Source: Chrysoperla carnea
Taxonomy: Eukaryota > Arthropoda > Insecta > Neuroptera > Chrysopidae
Reading direction: 5' to 3'
Assembly: GCF_905475395.1 (NCBI RefSeq)
Contig: NC_058338.1
Location: 11,856,935 to 11,920,934 of the forward strand
Length of the DNA stretch: 64,000 nt
Below the pieces are notes generated by a model. The model worked only from the letters and a program-made list of their open reading frames with translations, had not been told where the DNA came from and made no database searches. Position 1 is the first letter of the stretch. Each line of letters opens with the position of its first letter. The translations under genes and the position numbers were made by a program. Positions 35,274-47,274 of the stretch are shown piece after piece.

Positions 35274-35672
35274 TTAACCCGTCAGCACTCGAGTCAACCG
35301 TTCGGTAATCTTTAGTCGCGTGATGAGAGATTTGTTCACACGTTCTGTACATGCGTCAAATATTTCGCAAGTTAAATATTCTTTGACTTTGTAAATCATA
35401 ACCTCTTCATGATTTTATATAAATTTATTTTTTAATGCACTAGCTAATTAAAAATAGTTTGATTGCGTGATTTTGGAATAATGGTTGAGAGTGAAAATAT
35501 TAGAGCAGAGAAATAATCTAAATAATTAAATTCATTTTAACTAATTTCACCATATTTCCATCACAAGTTTTTTTTTAATTTACTTAACGTACGAAGTTAA
35601 TATTTTTTTCTTACACCTTTACTCTCGTGATGAAAGAAATTATCATATACAACACGAGTGCTGACTGGTTAC
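35274..35672. mobile_element. Second piggyBac-like MITE candidate
   Basis: The left end TTAACCCGTCAGCACTCGAG mirrors the right end ACACGAGTGCTGACTGGTTA. TTAA is intact on the left, and TTAC replaces it on the right. Inner arms share a ctcgtgatgaaag/gcgtgatgagag pair. It is non-coding. Its sequence differs from the element at 2946, so it is a separate family. Confidence 0.6.
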
Positions 35673-36808
35673 ATTCTATTTGTACAATTTATATTTACTA
35701 AGCTACAGCATTTAGTAAGTTTCATCAATCATTTTAGAGGTACGTAGAATTGAAAGTGAATTAATAACATATGTACTGTACAGGGTAATATTATAAGGCT
35801 ATTTATGTTTATTGTCGGAATCAATTTCATTGGAGAAAATATATTCACATATTCAGCTTATTCCGTTAGATTCCGAGGTTGACTCCTTTTTTTTTTAACT
35901 AAGATGAGTCGATTAATCGTATAGAAGCCCAAACTCTTGAATAAATATTTTTGTCTGAGATTTACAAAATTAAATACGTCCATTATTCGAAAGTATGCAT
36001 TGCTATCAATTAATTAAAAAATTTGTATTGCCCTCAATAACATTCACTATTGAATTTGCTGTCGATAGTAGTTTTTTGCTAGTGATAAATGATCTAGATA
36101 ATTCTTATTTTAGAATTATGTTAAAAATATTCTACGTCCATATTTAAAAATCAAATTATTTTCGAGATAAGTATATGTGCATATAAAGAGTTTTTCGGGT
36201 TTAAATTAATATCCAGTTACAGCGTTCACAATAAAGGAGTTCTTTAATATTTGTAATTGATGTTAAGATGTAAAAACACGAATCTGTAGATTTTTTTATC
36301 CAAAGCCAATTTCACTTTCTTCCAATTTATGTAACTCCTAATTTTAAACATAAAAACTTTAAATTTATTCTCATTGAAATTTCATCTTCACGTATGCGTC
36401 GAATTTTCTGTTAGATAACGACAAATAATGATCTCAGTGACTCTTGTTTCTATTAAAAAATATCTTATGAACCATTTTGTTATAAAACGAATAAATATTT
36501 AAAGACTCGCCATTTTGGAGTTTGTCAGGAAGTTTTTTTGATGTCTACTAAATACTAAAATGATAAATACTAAAAACGCATTTCTAGGAGAAGGCCCTTA
36601 AATACTATAAAATGAACTTGGTTTTATCAGGAAAATTTACGATCAACTCTCCCACTATTTTTCACAGAATAAACCTTGTACAAGTGCTATGAGACTCAGT
36701 GTCAAGATGAAAATTAAAAACACCTTTGAAAGCGTGTAAGACAAATACATCCACAAGTTAGGATGGAATTACGTCTCAAACTTTTGCATCTTTAGGATTG
36801 GGATAGTA
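35673..36808. other. Intergenic, AT-rich, nothing recognised
   Basis: Lies between the convergent ILRUN and ligase genes. No ORF, tRNA or clear repeat ends were seen. Confidence 0.3.
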
Positions 36809-37081
36809 CATGGAGGTAATATATTATTACAGTCAATTTCTACATAAAACGGTATCACTTTAAACTACTGCTTAACAAACGTGTAGTACAAATGTGGCGG
36901 GTCCGATACCTTTTTAGTCACGTTATCGTATCTCCCCTAGTTATATTATCTCTATGGGTTGTTTCGTAGAGATAATATAAAGAAGACGCTGTTACATTTA
37001 ACGATTTCCACCATATTTCTACATAAGGTAATGTCTACTGCTTGACAAATGTGTATTACTCTTCTAATAATACCTCCATGG
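36809..37081. mobile_element. MITE with CATGGAGGTAATA ends
   Basis: catggaggtaatata (left) is inverted at tattaatacctccatg (right, approximate). It contains a hairpin ttatattatctctatggg.. cgtagagataatataa and a direct pair of tttctacataa...ctgctt(a/g)acaaa. The ends resemble those at 15125. Confidence 0.5.
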
Positions 37082-37750
37082 GAAAATGATATCACATTTT
37101 TAGGTTATTTTGAAAAATTATGTATTGTATAAACGCTGTGATTTAATAATTTTGTCGCTAGGGTCAAAAACCACCCACACAATCTTTGATGAGGAATGAA
37201 TAGGGCACAAAATAAATAAAAATGATTTCTATTTTTGAATGGTCTATTAACAGAATATTATAATAATGTAAGATTTTTCAAAACTGTATAAAATTTGATA
37301 TTGATTTGTTTGTTTTATTTTTGAAGAAAAAAAAACTGTGTGAAAGTTAATTATATATATTAAATTATATTATATTTAAAATAAAAATATACACTTTTTG
37401 CTGACTTAAAAATAAATATAAGTACAAATTGTAAAATTACATTATATTAAAAACAAATATAATTATTATATTATTAATATTAATATTCAATAAATTTAAT
37501 TTTTAAGTAGATTTTAAAAAGTTTTTTTTTTCTTTAAATTGTGTTTTGAGATGAGTAATAAAAATATATATTAAATTGCAATAATATGAATTTTCTATGT
37601 TTACCCGATTTCAATTGTGCCCAATTTGTAAAATATAATCAAAGTATATTTTTTTAATAACATCTCACAAAGACAAAACATTGTTGCGAAATAAATCGAT
37701 ATAAAGATCTGAAATCTGTCTAGTTAAAATTATTAAATTATGAATTATAA
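37082..37750. other. AT-rich 3' flank between convergent genes
   Basis: Very AT-rich with TA-rich runs near 37340-37500. No gene. Confidence 0.3.
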
Positions 37751-40440
37751 TTACTTTATTAATTGTTTTAAAGCATTTTTTGCTATTTTTCCAGTAGGAG
37801 CAACTGGGAATGCATCCAAGAAAATTACTCCACCACGTAACTTTTGGCAATCAGCAACTTGTTCTAAAAATATTAGAAACAATCAAAATAAATTTTAATA
37901 AAATATTTAAAAAAATTTCTAAAGTTTTCGAAAAATTTGATCAATCTAATGTTAATTTCGCGTACTTACGGTTAACAAATTCAATAAGTTCATCTTCTGT
38001 AACATTTTTGGCTGATTCCTTTTTCACAATAAATGCTAGTGGTAAATCACCATCAATTTCATGATGTTTACCCATTACACAAACATCTTCAACAGCAGGA
38101 TGTTTTCGTATAACATTTTCTAACTCATTCGGTGAAACCTATACAAATTATTTTACTTTTTAGAAATTTGAAAATGATCAGGAGTATAATAAAGGTTACC
38201 CCTTAGTCCCCAAGAACAGTTCAGATTTTGATGCAAATAAATTGAACTATTTATAATTCTTTTACGAAAGGTTATACATGATTTTAAATAAATGATCAAC
38301 AAAAGATAAACAATCATATATTCTGGAGTGTTAAGAACTTGTTTTTAATGTTATTGATTAGACCATTAAGAAAATTTTACCTGCCACCCTTTGTATTTGA
38401 GTAATTCCTTGTAACGACCCACAATAAATAAACAATCTTCATCATCCACTTTAACAATATCTCCAGTATGGAACCATCCATCTTTATCAATTGCTTTTGC
38501 AGTTGCTTCTGGATCTTTATAATATCCCTTAGTTAAAAGTGGACCTTTGGAACATAGCTCTCCTTCTTGATTTCGTCCAAGAGTTTTTCCAGTTTCTGGA
38601 TCGATTACCTTAAAAGTTTTTTGATATTTGTATTTCGGTAAATATCTTTTAAAAATATAATTTTCGAGTAATTATGATAATGGAATATCTAAATCTTACT
38701 TTCCAATAAATTCCATTAATTAATTGACCAGATGACATTATTTTTCTTTTCACAAGACTTTCGTGTTTATTTCTCACAAAAAGTCCATAAGAACCAACAA
38801 TTTCTGTGCTACCGTAACCATTAAAAATGAATGTATTTGGAAATAATTTATGATACTCTTGTACATGCTTTTCCAAAGATGGGGCTCCACCAAATAAGAG
38901 ATATTTTAAATTTTTCGATATTTTGGATACATTTTGTTTAAATAATGGATGATTTACCATTTCAAGAACTTTTATTGGGATCATAAATATCCATTTGATC
39001 TAAAACATAAACATAAACATGTATATTTTTTTCTTAAGTATGGGTTTTAATAATTATAATTCAAAATTACAAAAATCTTACATTGTACTCCAAAATAACT
39101 TCCAAATTTCGTGTTGGGGTGTATTCACAAACTATTCGTGAAACTCCATTCAAAATTGAAGCGCTTAATAATATTGTAGCCCCAATCCAGGATATTGGAG
39201 AGTAATATAATATTGGACTGTCGCTTTCTAAAATAAATCTGTAACAAAATTTTTGGATATTATTTCAGTTAAAAAAATTAGAACTTATAATTTTGTTTAG
39301 CCATAAATTAGCATATTTTATGTATATTTTTTTCTTACCCAGCGCCTGGCATTCTTTCCATTCCCATGTAAAACGCATTATGGTTTATGGTAACGCCTTT
39401 TATAAGTCCTGTTGTCCCGCTAGTGCATACAATACACAATATATCATTATTAACATCCACAATTTCTGTTACAAAGCTATCCTCTTCAGTTGGCTTTTGT
39501 TGTTTTAAATATTCCTTAAAATCCGTTTCAAATGTAACGATTTTACATTGTAATCTAGCTTCAGTGGAGAGTTCTGACATTAAGTTTGTACATTCTTGAT
39601 CACAGAATATTATTTTTGGTTCGGTCAAATTTATCATTCGTAAAATTTCATCTAAACAAGTAAAAACAAACAATTGATTAAGTTAATTGTTGAAATACCA
39701 CGTATAGACAGTGTATGCATGTTAAATATTTACTTCTTGAATAATCAGGATGTAATGGAATAATTGTTACACCCAAATACATAGCACCCAATAATGGAAC
39801 AACCACATCCAAATGAATGCGTCCACAAATCATTATAATATCTCCACGCTTTAAGCCATCTTCTTTCATTTTTAATGCACAACGAATTGAATTCACTCTC
39901 ATTTGACCAAACGTTTGAGTTGTTTTATTTACAGGATCAATCTAAAAACAATTATGAAATACACAAAAGTGAAAACAAACAATTGACTGAGTTAATTAAT
40001 GAAATATCCTGTATAGAATGTATTGAATAACAGTGCTTGCATTATTTTTTTATAAATTAGAAAATTTTAAAAAACCAACACTAACCAACACTATGATTGC
40101 GGCCTTTCGGCTGATTTATAAGTTTTATTTTTATTAAATTTTTTTTCCTTTCCGATTTCATAATACAAGAGTGTACAGTTTTTAAGAACCACTTTGTATC
40201 TGCTTGTGGCTAAAAGCCACGGGTGACGGTAGCTACGGGAGCGGAATACCGCACGGGTCGAGCTAATTTAAATTAATTCAAAACTTAAAAAAAAAACAAG
40301 TTATTGAAACTTACCTGTGCAATTTTATTTGAATTTTGCAACATTTTATCCAACAAATATTGTGAAAAATTTCTTTCACATGGTGGCACTTCTATATCAC
40401 CCCCATAAATTATTAATTCTTGATCGGTTTCTGTTGCCAT
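37751..40440 (-). CDS. Acyl-CoA synthetase / luciferase-like adenylating enzyme, copy 1
   Basis: Eight exons: 40315-40440, 39734-39941, 39339-39651, 39082-39238, 38700-38999, 38381-38608, 37970-38138 and 37751-37863. All are in phase; about 537 residues, normal for 4-coumarate-CoA-ligase/firefly-luciferase relatives. The N-lobe ATP loop is [12 protein letters not shown], with Ile where Pro is usual. Other core motifs are [42 protein letters not shown] and the catalytic-lysine motif PTGKIAK. The usual HHGF segment of the acyl pocket reads YYSPISW. These enzymes activate a carboxylic acid as an acyl-adenylate and pass it to CoA; the substrate is unknown. The protein ends LIK and lacks a peroxisomal SKL-type tail. 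The start [10 protein letters not shown] was chosen by alignment with copy 2. A longer in-frame ATG at 40500 also exists. Confidence 0.9.
39655..39716 (-). mobile_element. MITE family A tail remnant filling copy 1 intron 2
   Basis: On the minus strand it ends caattgtttgtttttacttg, three bases before the acceptor TAG. It is almost the whole 82-bp intron (39652-39733). The same insertion in copy 2 is about 290 bp long, so this one was shortened after the gene duplication. Confidence 0.6.
39970..40060 (-). mobile_element. MITE family A tail in copy 1 intron 1
   Basis: It has the inverted tail signature agtgaaaacaaacaattgac tgagttaatt followed by cagtgcttgc. It corresponds in position to the long copy in copy 2 intron 1. 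Sense to the gene. Confidence 0.6.
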
Positions 40441-40500
40441 ATTGATTGCTGAGTTGTTCTTTAAGCACCTTGTATATTCTAAAATAATTGGCGAAACCAC

Positions 40501-42105
40501 CTTTTATATAATTTTAAAGGTACTATAATTTATTATATTTTTATATGCGATTGTATAAAATTTGCATTATGTGATAATATATGAGAAAGTGATGCAATTT
40601 ATTATACCTTATACATATCGGATGTATAAGAATAAATGGGCAATAATCCAGAAGGTAATTAAGTATGGCAAAACAAATATGTGTCCAGCAAAGACTTGCA
40701 CTTTGTTATGCCATATTTCGGTTTTAAACAGAACGTAAAATATTGAGGAGGGTCAGTTTGAAACAGTGCAACTAGTACTGAAACTGATAAAATTTAGCTA
40801 AAATATAGGCTTTCAGAAATATAACAGTAGAGGTGAAACGGATATCCGCTAACTACCCTGTATCCAGTCTATCCGGCTTGTTTTCCAGCTATCCAGTCTA
40901 TCCGGCTTGTAGCTTTTAAAGTCGTTGATCTTGAAAAAACCATAAATATATTGTATCATTTTTGCAGTTTTTTAAATGGTATGAAATGACACTGCATTAA
41001 AGCAGCAAAAATTTTACCCACTGCCTCGGGATCCTTGCGTAATTAATAAATAATCATAGCTCCGGCAAAAATCAAGTTAGAAATGTCTAAAAAAACCGAA
41101 AATGTGAAAAAAGTGCAATTTCCCGGTTTTCTTCCGAAATTTTTAATAACTTTTATTTTAATTAATATTTTTGAAAAATTCTTCTGAGGAATTAATTTTA
41201 GAGAATAATACTATTCGTTTTCATAGTACTGCACCATATTTTGATAAAACGATTGATTTTCAGATTCAAAAGAACAAAATACGCCGAAAACCATAGGTAG
41301 TGTTCTTGGGAGTCAATTGGCCACGAAAACCGACTCAGTGGCCGGAGTATATTATATTTTCTTTATAGATGATTATTAATATTACGTAACATATTTCTTT
41401 ATTATACATAAAGAATGTTACTTTTATGAGCTAGATTTAAAGCAAAGAAATTTATGAGCTAGATTAAAATAATAAAAGCATAAACTGTAAAAAATAAAAG
41501 AAGTTTTATATGAGGAAATAAACTTTGTTAAAAAAAATAACATATTATACCTGGAAGCGGCCTTTTCAACATGCAATCTTTACAGTTCACTTTGATTATG
41601 TGATCGAAAATCTGAAAACTTTTATGTGAAATAATACTTAATGGAAGTGAATCAATCGATCCAATTATTATAGAAAGAGCAAAGAAAATGCTACAAAAAT
41701 GAGAGACCAAAGACGAAACTGATTGTCATCTAAAAAAGTTTATTTATGGCCGTATACATAGTTAAATTAGCTGGAGATATTGTTAGTTGGAAATCGAACA
41801 AGCAGCGAACAGTGTCTAAAATTCAAATTCAAATCACATAAATCCCGCCAATTGACGATAGAAATTTGTACTATTGAACAGGAAGTGGATCGCTTTTTCA
41901 GTAATTCCAATTCAGACCACCCATATTACCACATATTTTTATTGAAAATTCTTTATTACACTTATGCACAGAAACAAATCAATTCAGAAACGGTATAACA
42001 CAAAACTTTTAAAAGACAGATATGTTACAAATTTTAAAAATAGTAATATGATAATACATTTATTTTTCTTTACTGTATAACAATAGTTTTAAAATAAAGT
42101 ATTAA
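40501..42105. other. Spacer between the two ligase genes
   Basis: It holds a short direct repeat near 40860-40910 (ccagtctatccggcttg twice) inside a gaaacggatatccgctaact block. Around 41395-41475 atgagctagatt(t)aaa is repeated. No gene was seen. The promoter of copy 1 should lie in the first few hundred bases upstream of 40440. Confidence 0.4.
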
Positions 42106-45100
42106 TTATAATTGCTTTATTAATTGTTTTAAAGTATTTTTTGCTATTTTTCCACTAGGTGTAACTGGCAATACATCCAAGAAAATTACTCCACCACGTA
42201 ACTTTTGGCAATCAGCAACTTGTTCTTAAAATATTAGAAATAATCAAAATTAGAAATAATTTCTCAAATCATTTTTCGATAATTTCTCAAATCAATTTTT
42301 TGAAATATTTCACCAATCTAATTGCAATATCACATACTTACGATTAACAAACTCAATAATTTCATCTTCGGTAACATTTTTGGCTGATTCCTTTCTCACA
42401 ATAAACGCAAGTGGTAAATCACCATCAGTTTCATGCTTTTTACCCATTACACAAACAGCCTGAACAGCAGGATGTGTTCGTAGAACATCTTCTAATTCAC
42501 TCGGTGAAACCTAAAAAAATTATGAATAATTAATTTTTAGAAATGGCCTTGGTGGAAAAAATATTTGAAGAAAGAATAAGTCAAACATTAATATCTGGAG
42601 GATTAAAATCTGGTTTTTAATGTTATTGATTAGACCATTGAGAAAATTTTACCTGCCATCCTTTGTATTTGAGTAATTCCTTGGATCGACCCACAATAAA
42701 TAAACAATCTTCATCATCCACTTTAACAATATCTCCAGTATGGAACCATCCATCTTTATCAATTGCTTTTGCAGTTGCATCTGGATCTTTATAATATCCC
42801 TTAGTTAAAAGTGGACCTTTGGAACAAAGCTCTCCTTCTTGATTACGACCAAGAGTTTTTCCAGTTTCTGAATCGATTACCTTAAAAGTTTGTGATATTT
42901 GTATTTTGGTAAATATCTTTCAAAATGTGCTTGAAAAAATCCTTTAAAAAGCCCAAGAATCGTAACAATATTAATTTGATTCTTTGTTGAAACATTTTAT
43001 TTAAATGAATGCCATTGCGTGGGTTTCTTTGAAAATTTGTGCCCTCGAGTGAATGTTTTACAGAATGATCACTTCCCAAATTATAAAAATTTGGGCTCTT
43101 ATAGATCGCAAAATTCGAAAATTTTGGAATGAAATTGAAAGAGGGGCAGTTTAATTATCCTGTAATGCTAAGTATGTCGATTCTGTCTCATCATAAAACT
43201 GATTTCAGAATGGCGGTAAATCTACTCACATAAAGACTTAAAAAAATCATATTGTCCGCAATCAGAAAAACAATAATTTACAGCAAAAGGCCCCGAATGG
43301 CGAAGTATTAATTTTCGAGAAATTATAATAATAAGATATTCTTACTTTCCAATAAATTCCATTAACTGGTTGGCCAGATGACATTATTTTGCTTTTCAAA
43401 AGATTTTCGTGTTTATTTCTCACAAAAAGCCCATAAGAACCAACAATTTCTGAGCTACCGTAACCATTAAAAATGAATGCATTTGGAAATAATTTATGAT
43501 ACTCTTGTACATATTTTTCCGAAGATGGACTTCCTCCAAATAAGAGATATTTTAAATTTTTCGATATTTTGGACACGTTTTGTTTAAATAATGGGTGATT
43601 TACCATTTCAATAACTTTTATTGGGGTTAGAAATAACCATTTGATCTAAAACATAAACAAAGTCAATAAAACAAATTCTGATACGGTTAGTAAAGTCGCT
43701 CGTACAAATACTTTTATAATTAGAAACATAATATATATGTACTCTTTTTTTTACAAATGGATCGAAATTTACGCCCTATAACTATGAACTGGCATATTTT
43801 TTCTCTAAAATGCATATAATAGTTAAATGTTAAATATCATTAGGAAGGCATAAATTAATTATGAAAATATTTCTATTTGTTAATAAACATTAAATTGTTA
43901 ATTAAATGAAACGAACAATGCAAAAGTTGACTTAAAAATTAATAAATAGGCAACTTGTAATACATAAATGTATGTGTTTGTCAAATAATCGAAAAACTGT
44001 TATACATGTATAACTTATATGTGATACAAGTTGTCTAACTATTATTTTTTAAGAAAACGTTTGCATTGATCGTTTCATTTAATAAAAAATTTATTGTTTA
44101 TTAACAAATAGAAACATTTTCACAACTAATTTATGCCTTTCTAATGTTATTTAAGAAACACATTCCATGATGTTTTAGCAAAATGCGAGCGGTTTCTTTC
44201 ATTCTTTCATCATATATGTACTCTTTTTTTTACAAATGGTTCGAAATTTTCCCCCGATAACTTTTGACTGGCATATTTTTTCTCTAAAATAAAATTATAA
44301 AGCAACATATTGTCTCGCAGATGATTTTATGAATACCTATACTACCTAATACTTGTTGGTCTCATCAATGTTTCTAAGTGTTAAAAACTTGGGGCTAGAT
44401 TTAATACACTATTATATGTTTCTTATTTACAGCTGGTATAAGAAATACAAAAGATAGTGAGCGCTTCGATCCAATTCAATATTTGAAAGCAAAACTTCAT
44501 AGTTAAAGATTTCCCGCCTTATTACCTTACCTTCTAATAATAATTCAAAATAACTCTTACATTGTACTCTAAAATAATTTCCAAATTTCGTGTTGGGGTG
44601 TATTCACAAACTATTCGTGAAACTCCATTCAAGATTGCAGCATCGATTAATACTAAAGCCGAAAGCCAGGATAGTGGAGAGTAATATAATATTGGGCAGT
44701 CGCTTTCTGAAATATATCTAACAAAATATTTGGATATCATTTCAGATAAAATATTAGTATATTTTTTTAATTACCTACCCGGCGCCTGGTGTTCTTTCCA
44801 ATGCCATGTAAAATGCATTATGGTTTATGGTAACCCCTTTTATAAGTCCTGTTGTCCCGCTAGTGCATACAATATACAATATATCATTATTAACATCCAC
44901 AGTTTCTGTTACAAAGCTATCCTCTTCAGCTGGCTTTTGTGGTTTTAAATATTCTTTAAAATCCGTTTCAAATGTAACGATTTTACATTGCAATTTAGCT
45001 TCAATGATGAGTTCTGCCATTAAGTTTGTACATTCTTGATCACAGAATATTATTTTTGGTTCAGTTAAATTTATCATTCGTAAAATTTCATCTAAACAAG

Positions 45101-46435
45101 TAAAAACAAACAATTGATTAAGTTAATTGTTGAAATACCACGTATAGACTTCAGTGTTGATTACGCAATCGTTTGTTTTTTCACGCCATGTAAGTAAAGA
45201 GAGCTAGCCAGCCATACATACAAGTCACACACACATACATGACATTCCCATACAATACTTACTATATAATGTTCGAACTTAATTTGCACACTCACGTGTA
45301 AACAATGATATTTTCGAAAAATGTTTCAAACAATATATTTATAACTAAAAATTAATAACAAAATCTACCGCAGACATTTACAAAAGCGAGTTAATAAAAA
45401 CTTGGAAATAAAATGAAATTTATGCATGTTAAATATTTACTTCTTGAATAATCAGGATGTAATGGATTAATTGTTACACCCAAATACATAGCACCCAATA
45501 ATGGAACAACCAAATCCAAATGAATGCGTCCACAAATCATTATAATATCTCCACGCTTTAAGCCATCTTCTTTCATTTTTAATGCACAACGAATTGAATT
45601 CACTCTCATTTCACCAAATGTTTGAGTTTTTTTATTTACAGGATCAATCTAAAAACAATTATGAAATACACAAAAGTGAAAACAAACAATTGACTGAGTT
45701 AATTAATGAAATATCCTGTATAGAAAGTGTTGAATATTAGTGCTTGCATTATTTGTTTATAAACTAGAAGAGCTTAAAAAAACCAATACAATTATGGCGA
45801 CCTTTCGGCCGCCATTTATTTGGTTTTCGAAAGTATTTTCTATATTTTTTTCCTCTTTTCGAGAATTTTTTCATCATGACCATTAATTACCTGCAAATTT
45901 TTAAAACCTTTCAACTTTCCATCTTTTAGAGTTTTGGAGAAAATGGACACCAAAGTTTTGTCTTAATTTGCGCGCTCACAGATAAACAGTGACATTTATG
46001 AAAAAATGTTTCAAAAAAAAGTTGTTAATTTTTTTATAAGGAACATTTTTTACATGCAAACTCTTGTTCTTTTACAAACTCAGACTCACTTTTTACGCCT
46101 TGAATGTGCTATGAAAATTTCAGCTTGGTATGGTGAGTTATCGTGATGACGGGCGGACAGACAGACAACCGAAAATGACTAATGGGGTGATTTTTTGAAA
46201 ACTTTATTGCATCAATATTTATAAGCATTACAAACTTGGGACTAAACTTAATATACTCTGATATATTTCATATAAATAGGGTATAAAAACAATATATATA
46301 CAAACTTACCAGTGCAATTTTATTTGAATTTTGCAACATTTTATCCAACAAATATTGTGAAAAGTTTCTTTCACATGGTGGTATTTTTAAATCACCACCA
46401 TAAATTAATAATTCTTGATCGTTATTTGTTGTCAT
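42106..46435 (-). CDS. Acyl-CoA synthetase / luciferase-like adenylating enzyme, copy 2
   Basis: Eight exons with the same structure as copy 1: 46310-46435, 45441-45648, 44779-45091, 44561-44717, 43346-43645, 42653-42880, 42342-42510 and 42106-42224. Exons 1-7 have lengths identical to copy 1; about 539 residues. In exon 3 roughly 90% of residues match. The ATP loop again has Ile for Pro ([11 protein letters not shown]). The pocket segment reads YYSPLSWLSALVLIDAAILN and is the most diverged part between the copies, hinting at different substrates. The tail is LIKQL because the codon that is TAA in copy 1 is CAA here, adding two residues. Both copies share intron 1 and 2 MITE insertions, so the duplication is later than those insertions. 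The start MTTNNDQELL aligns with copy 1. Confidence 0.9.
42547..42580 (+). repeat. Solo arm of the 29748 MITE family in copy 2 intron 6
   Basis: cttggtggaaaaaatatttg aagaaagaataag matches the left arm at 29748 almost base for base, without a partner arm. Copy 1 intron 6 lacks it, so it arrived after the duplication or was lost there. Confidence 0.55.
43812..44212. mobile_element. Palindromic MITE (family P), left-truncated, in copy 2 intron 5... 4 region
   Basis: In the 43646-44560 intron between exons 4 and 5. Arms share taggaaggcataaattaatt, tgttaataaacattaaattg and aatgaaacgaacaatgcaaa or their inverses around a centre near 44015. The outer left arm seen in the complete copy at 46776 is missing. 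A 78-bp direct repeat (43733-43811 and 44214-44290, tgtactctttttttt..acaaatgg..tcgaaattt) flanks it exactly. Confidence 0.65.
44290..44420 (-). mobile_element. MITE family A head fragment in copy 2 intron 4
   Basis: Reversed, it reads gtattaaatctagccccaag tttttaacac..aaacattgatg, matching the family A head. Sense to the gene. Confidence 0.45.
45099..45390 (-). mobile_element. MITE family A, 3' half, filling copy 2 intron 2
   Basis: Reversed, it follows the 7.0-kb copy from ttgtttgaaaca through a caaacgattgcgtaatcaac block to caattgtttgtttttacttg, ending a few bases before the acceptor. It covers about 85% of intron 45092-45440. Sense orientation. Confidence 0.65.
45670..46285 (-). mobile_element. 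MITE family A, near-complete copy filling copy 2 intron 1
   Basis: Reversed, it runs from tataccctatttatatgaaa through gtatattaagtttagtccca agtttgtaa and the gtctgtctgtccgcccgtca block to caattgtttgttttcacttt. It covers about 93% of intron 45649-46309, leaving 24 and 21 bases. Sense orientation. Confidence 0.7.
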
Positions 46436-46775
46436 ATTGATTGTTGAGCAGTCAATTAAGCACGAAGTATATTTTAAGATAGTGCGCAAAAACTTTTATA
46501 AAACTATAACGGGGTTATAATTCATTATATTTTTATATACGATTGTATAAAATTTGAATCATGTGATAATAAATGAGAAGGTTTTTCAATTTATTATCAG
46601 TATCTTAGTAAACACCGGGTGTATCGTAATAAGTGGCTGATAAACAAATTGAAATCTCAGATCAGAAAAGCCGCATCAAGATGAAATATACGACAAGTGA
46701 AAGATAAAAAAATAAAGAAAATTTTAAGCATATAAACTGTCCTTAATTTTCAATAGCCTTTAGTATCTTTAGTAT

Positions 46776-47274
46776 TTTAAAAGATGTTACAAAAATCGGC
46801 TAATACAGAAAAATGAAAGAAACCACTCGCATTTTGCTAAAACCTAATGGAATGTGTTTCTTAAATGTTAAATATTATTAGGAAGGCATAAATTAATTGT
46901 GAAAATATTTGTTAATAAACAATAAATTGTTAATTAAATGAAACGAACAATGCAAAAGTTAACTTAAAAATTAATAAATAGGCAACTTGTAATACATAAA
47001 TGTTTGTGTTTGTCAAATAATCGAAAAACTGTTGTTATACATGTATAACTTATACGTGAAACAAGTTGCCTAATTATTATTTTTAAGAAAACTTTTGCAT
47101 TGACCGTTTCATTCAATAAAAAATTTATTGTTTATTAACAAACAGAAACATTTTCACAACTAATTTATGCCTTCCTAATGATATTTAAGAAACACATTCC
47201 ATGAGGTTTAAGCAAAATGTGAGCGGTTTCTTTCATTTTCCATATATTAGTCGATTTTTGAAACATCTTTTACT
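46776..47274. mobile_element. Palindromic MITE (family P), complete copy
   Basis: The ends ttaaaagatgtt and aacatctttta are inverted. Arms of about 230 bp run through gaaagaaaccactcgcattt tgct and taggaaggcataaattaatt to the centre near 47025. It is upstream of ligase copy 2. Confidence 0.75.

Noticed and set aside
39293-39599. Plus-strand frames over ligase exon 3 (repeated at 44730-45039)
   Set aside because: Antisense shadows, present in both copies only because the exons are paralogous.
41528-41710. Signal-peptide-like frame on the minus strand
   Set aside because: It lacks an ATG (the start would be TTG), and an in-frame stop lies just upstream. No second exon was found.
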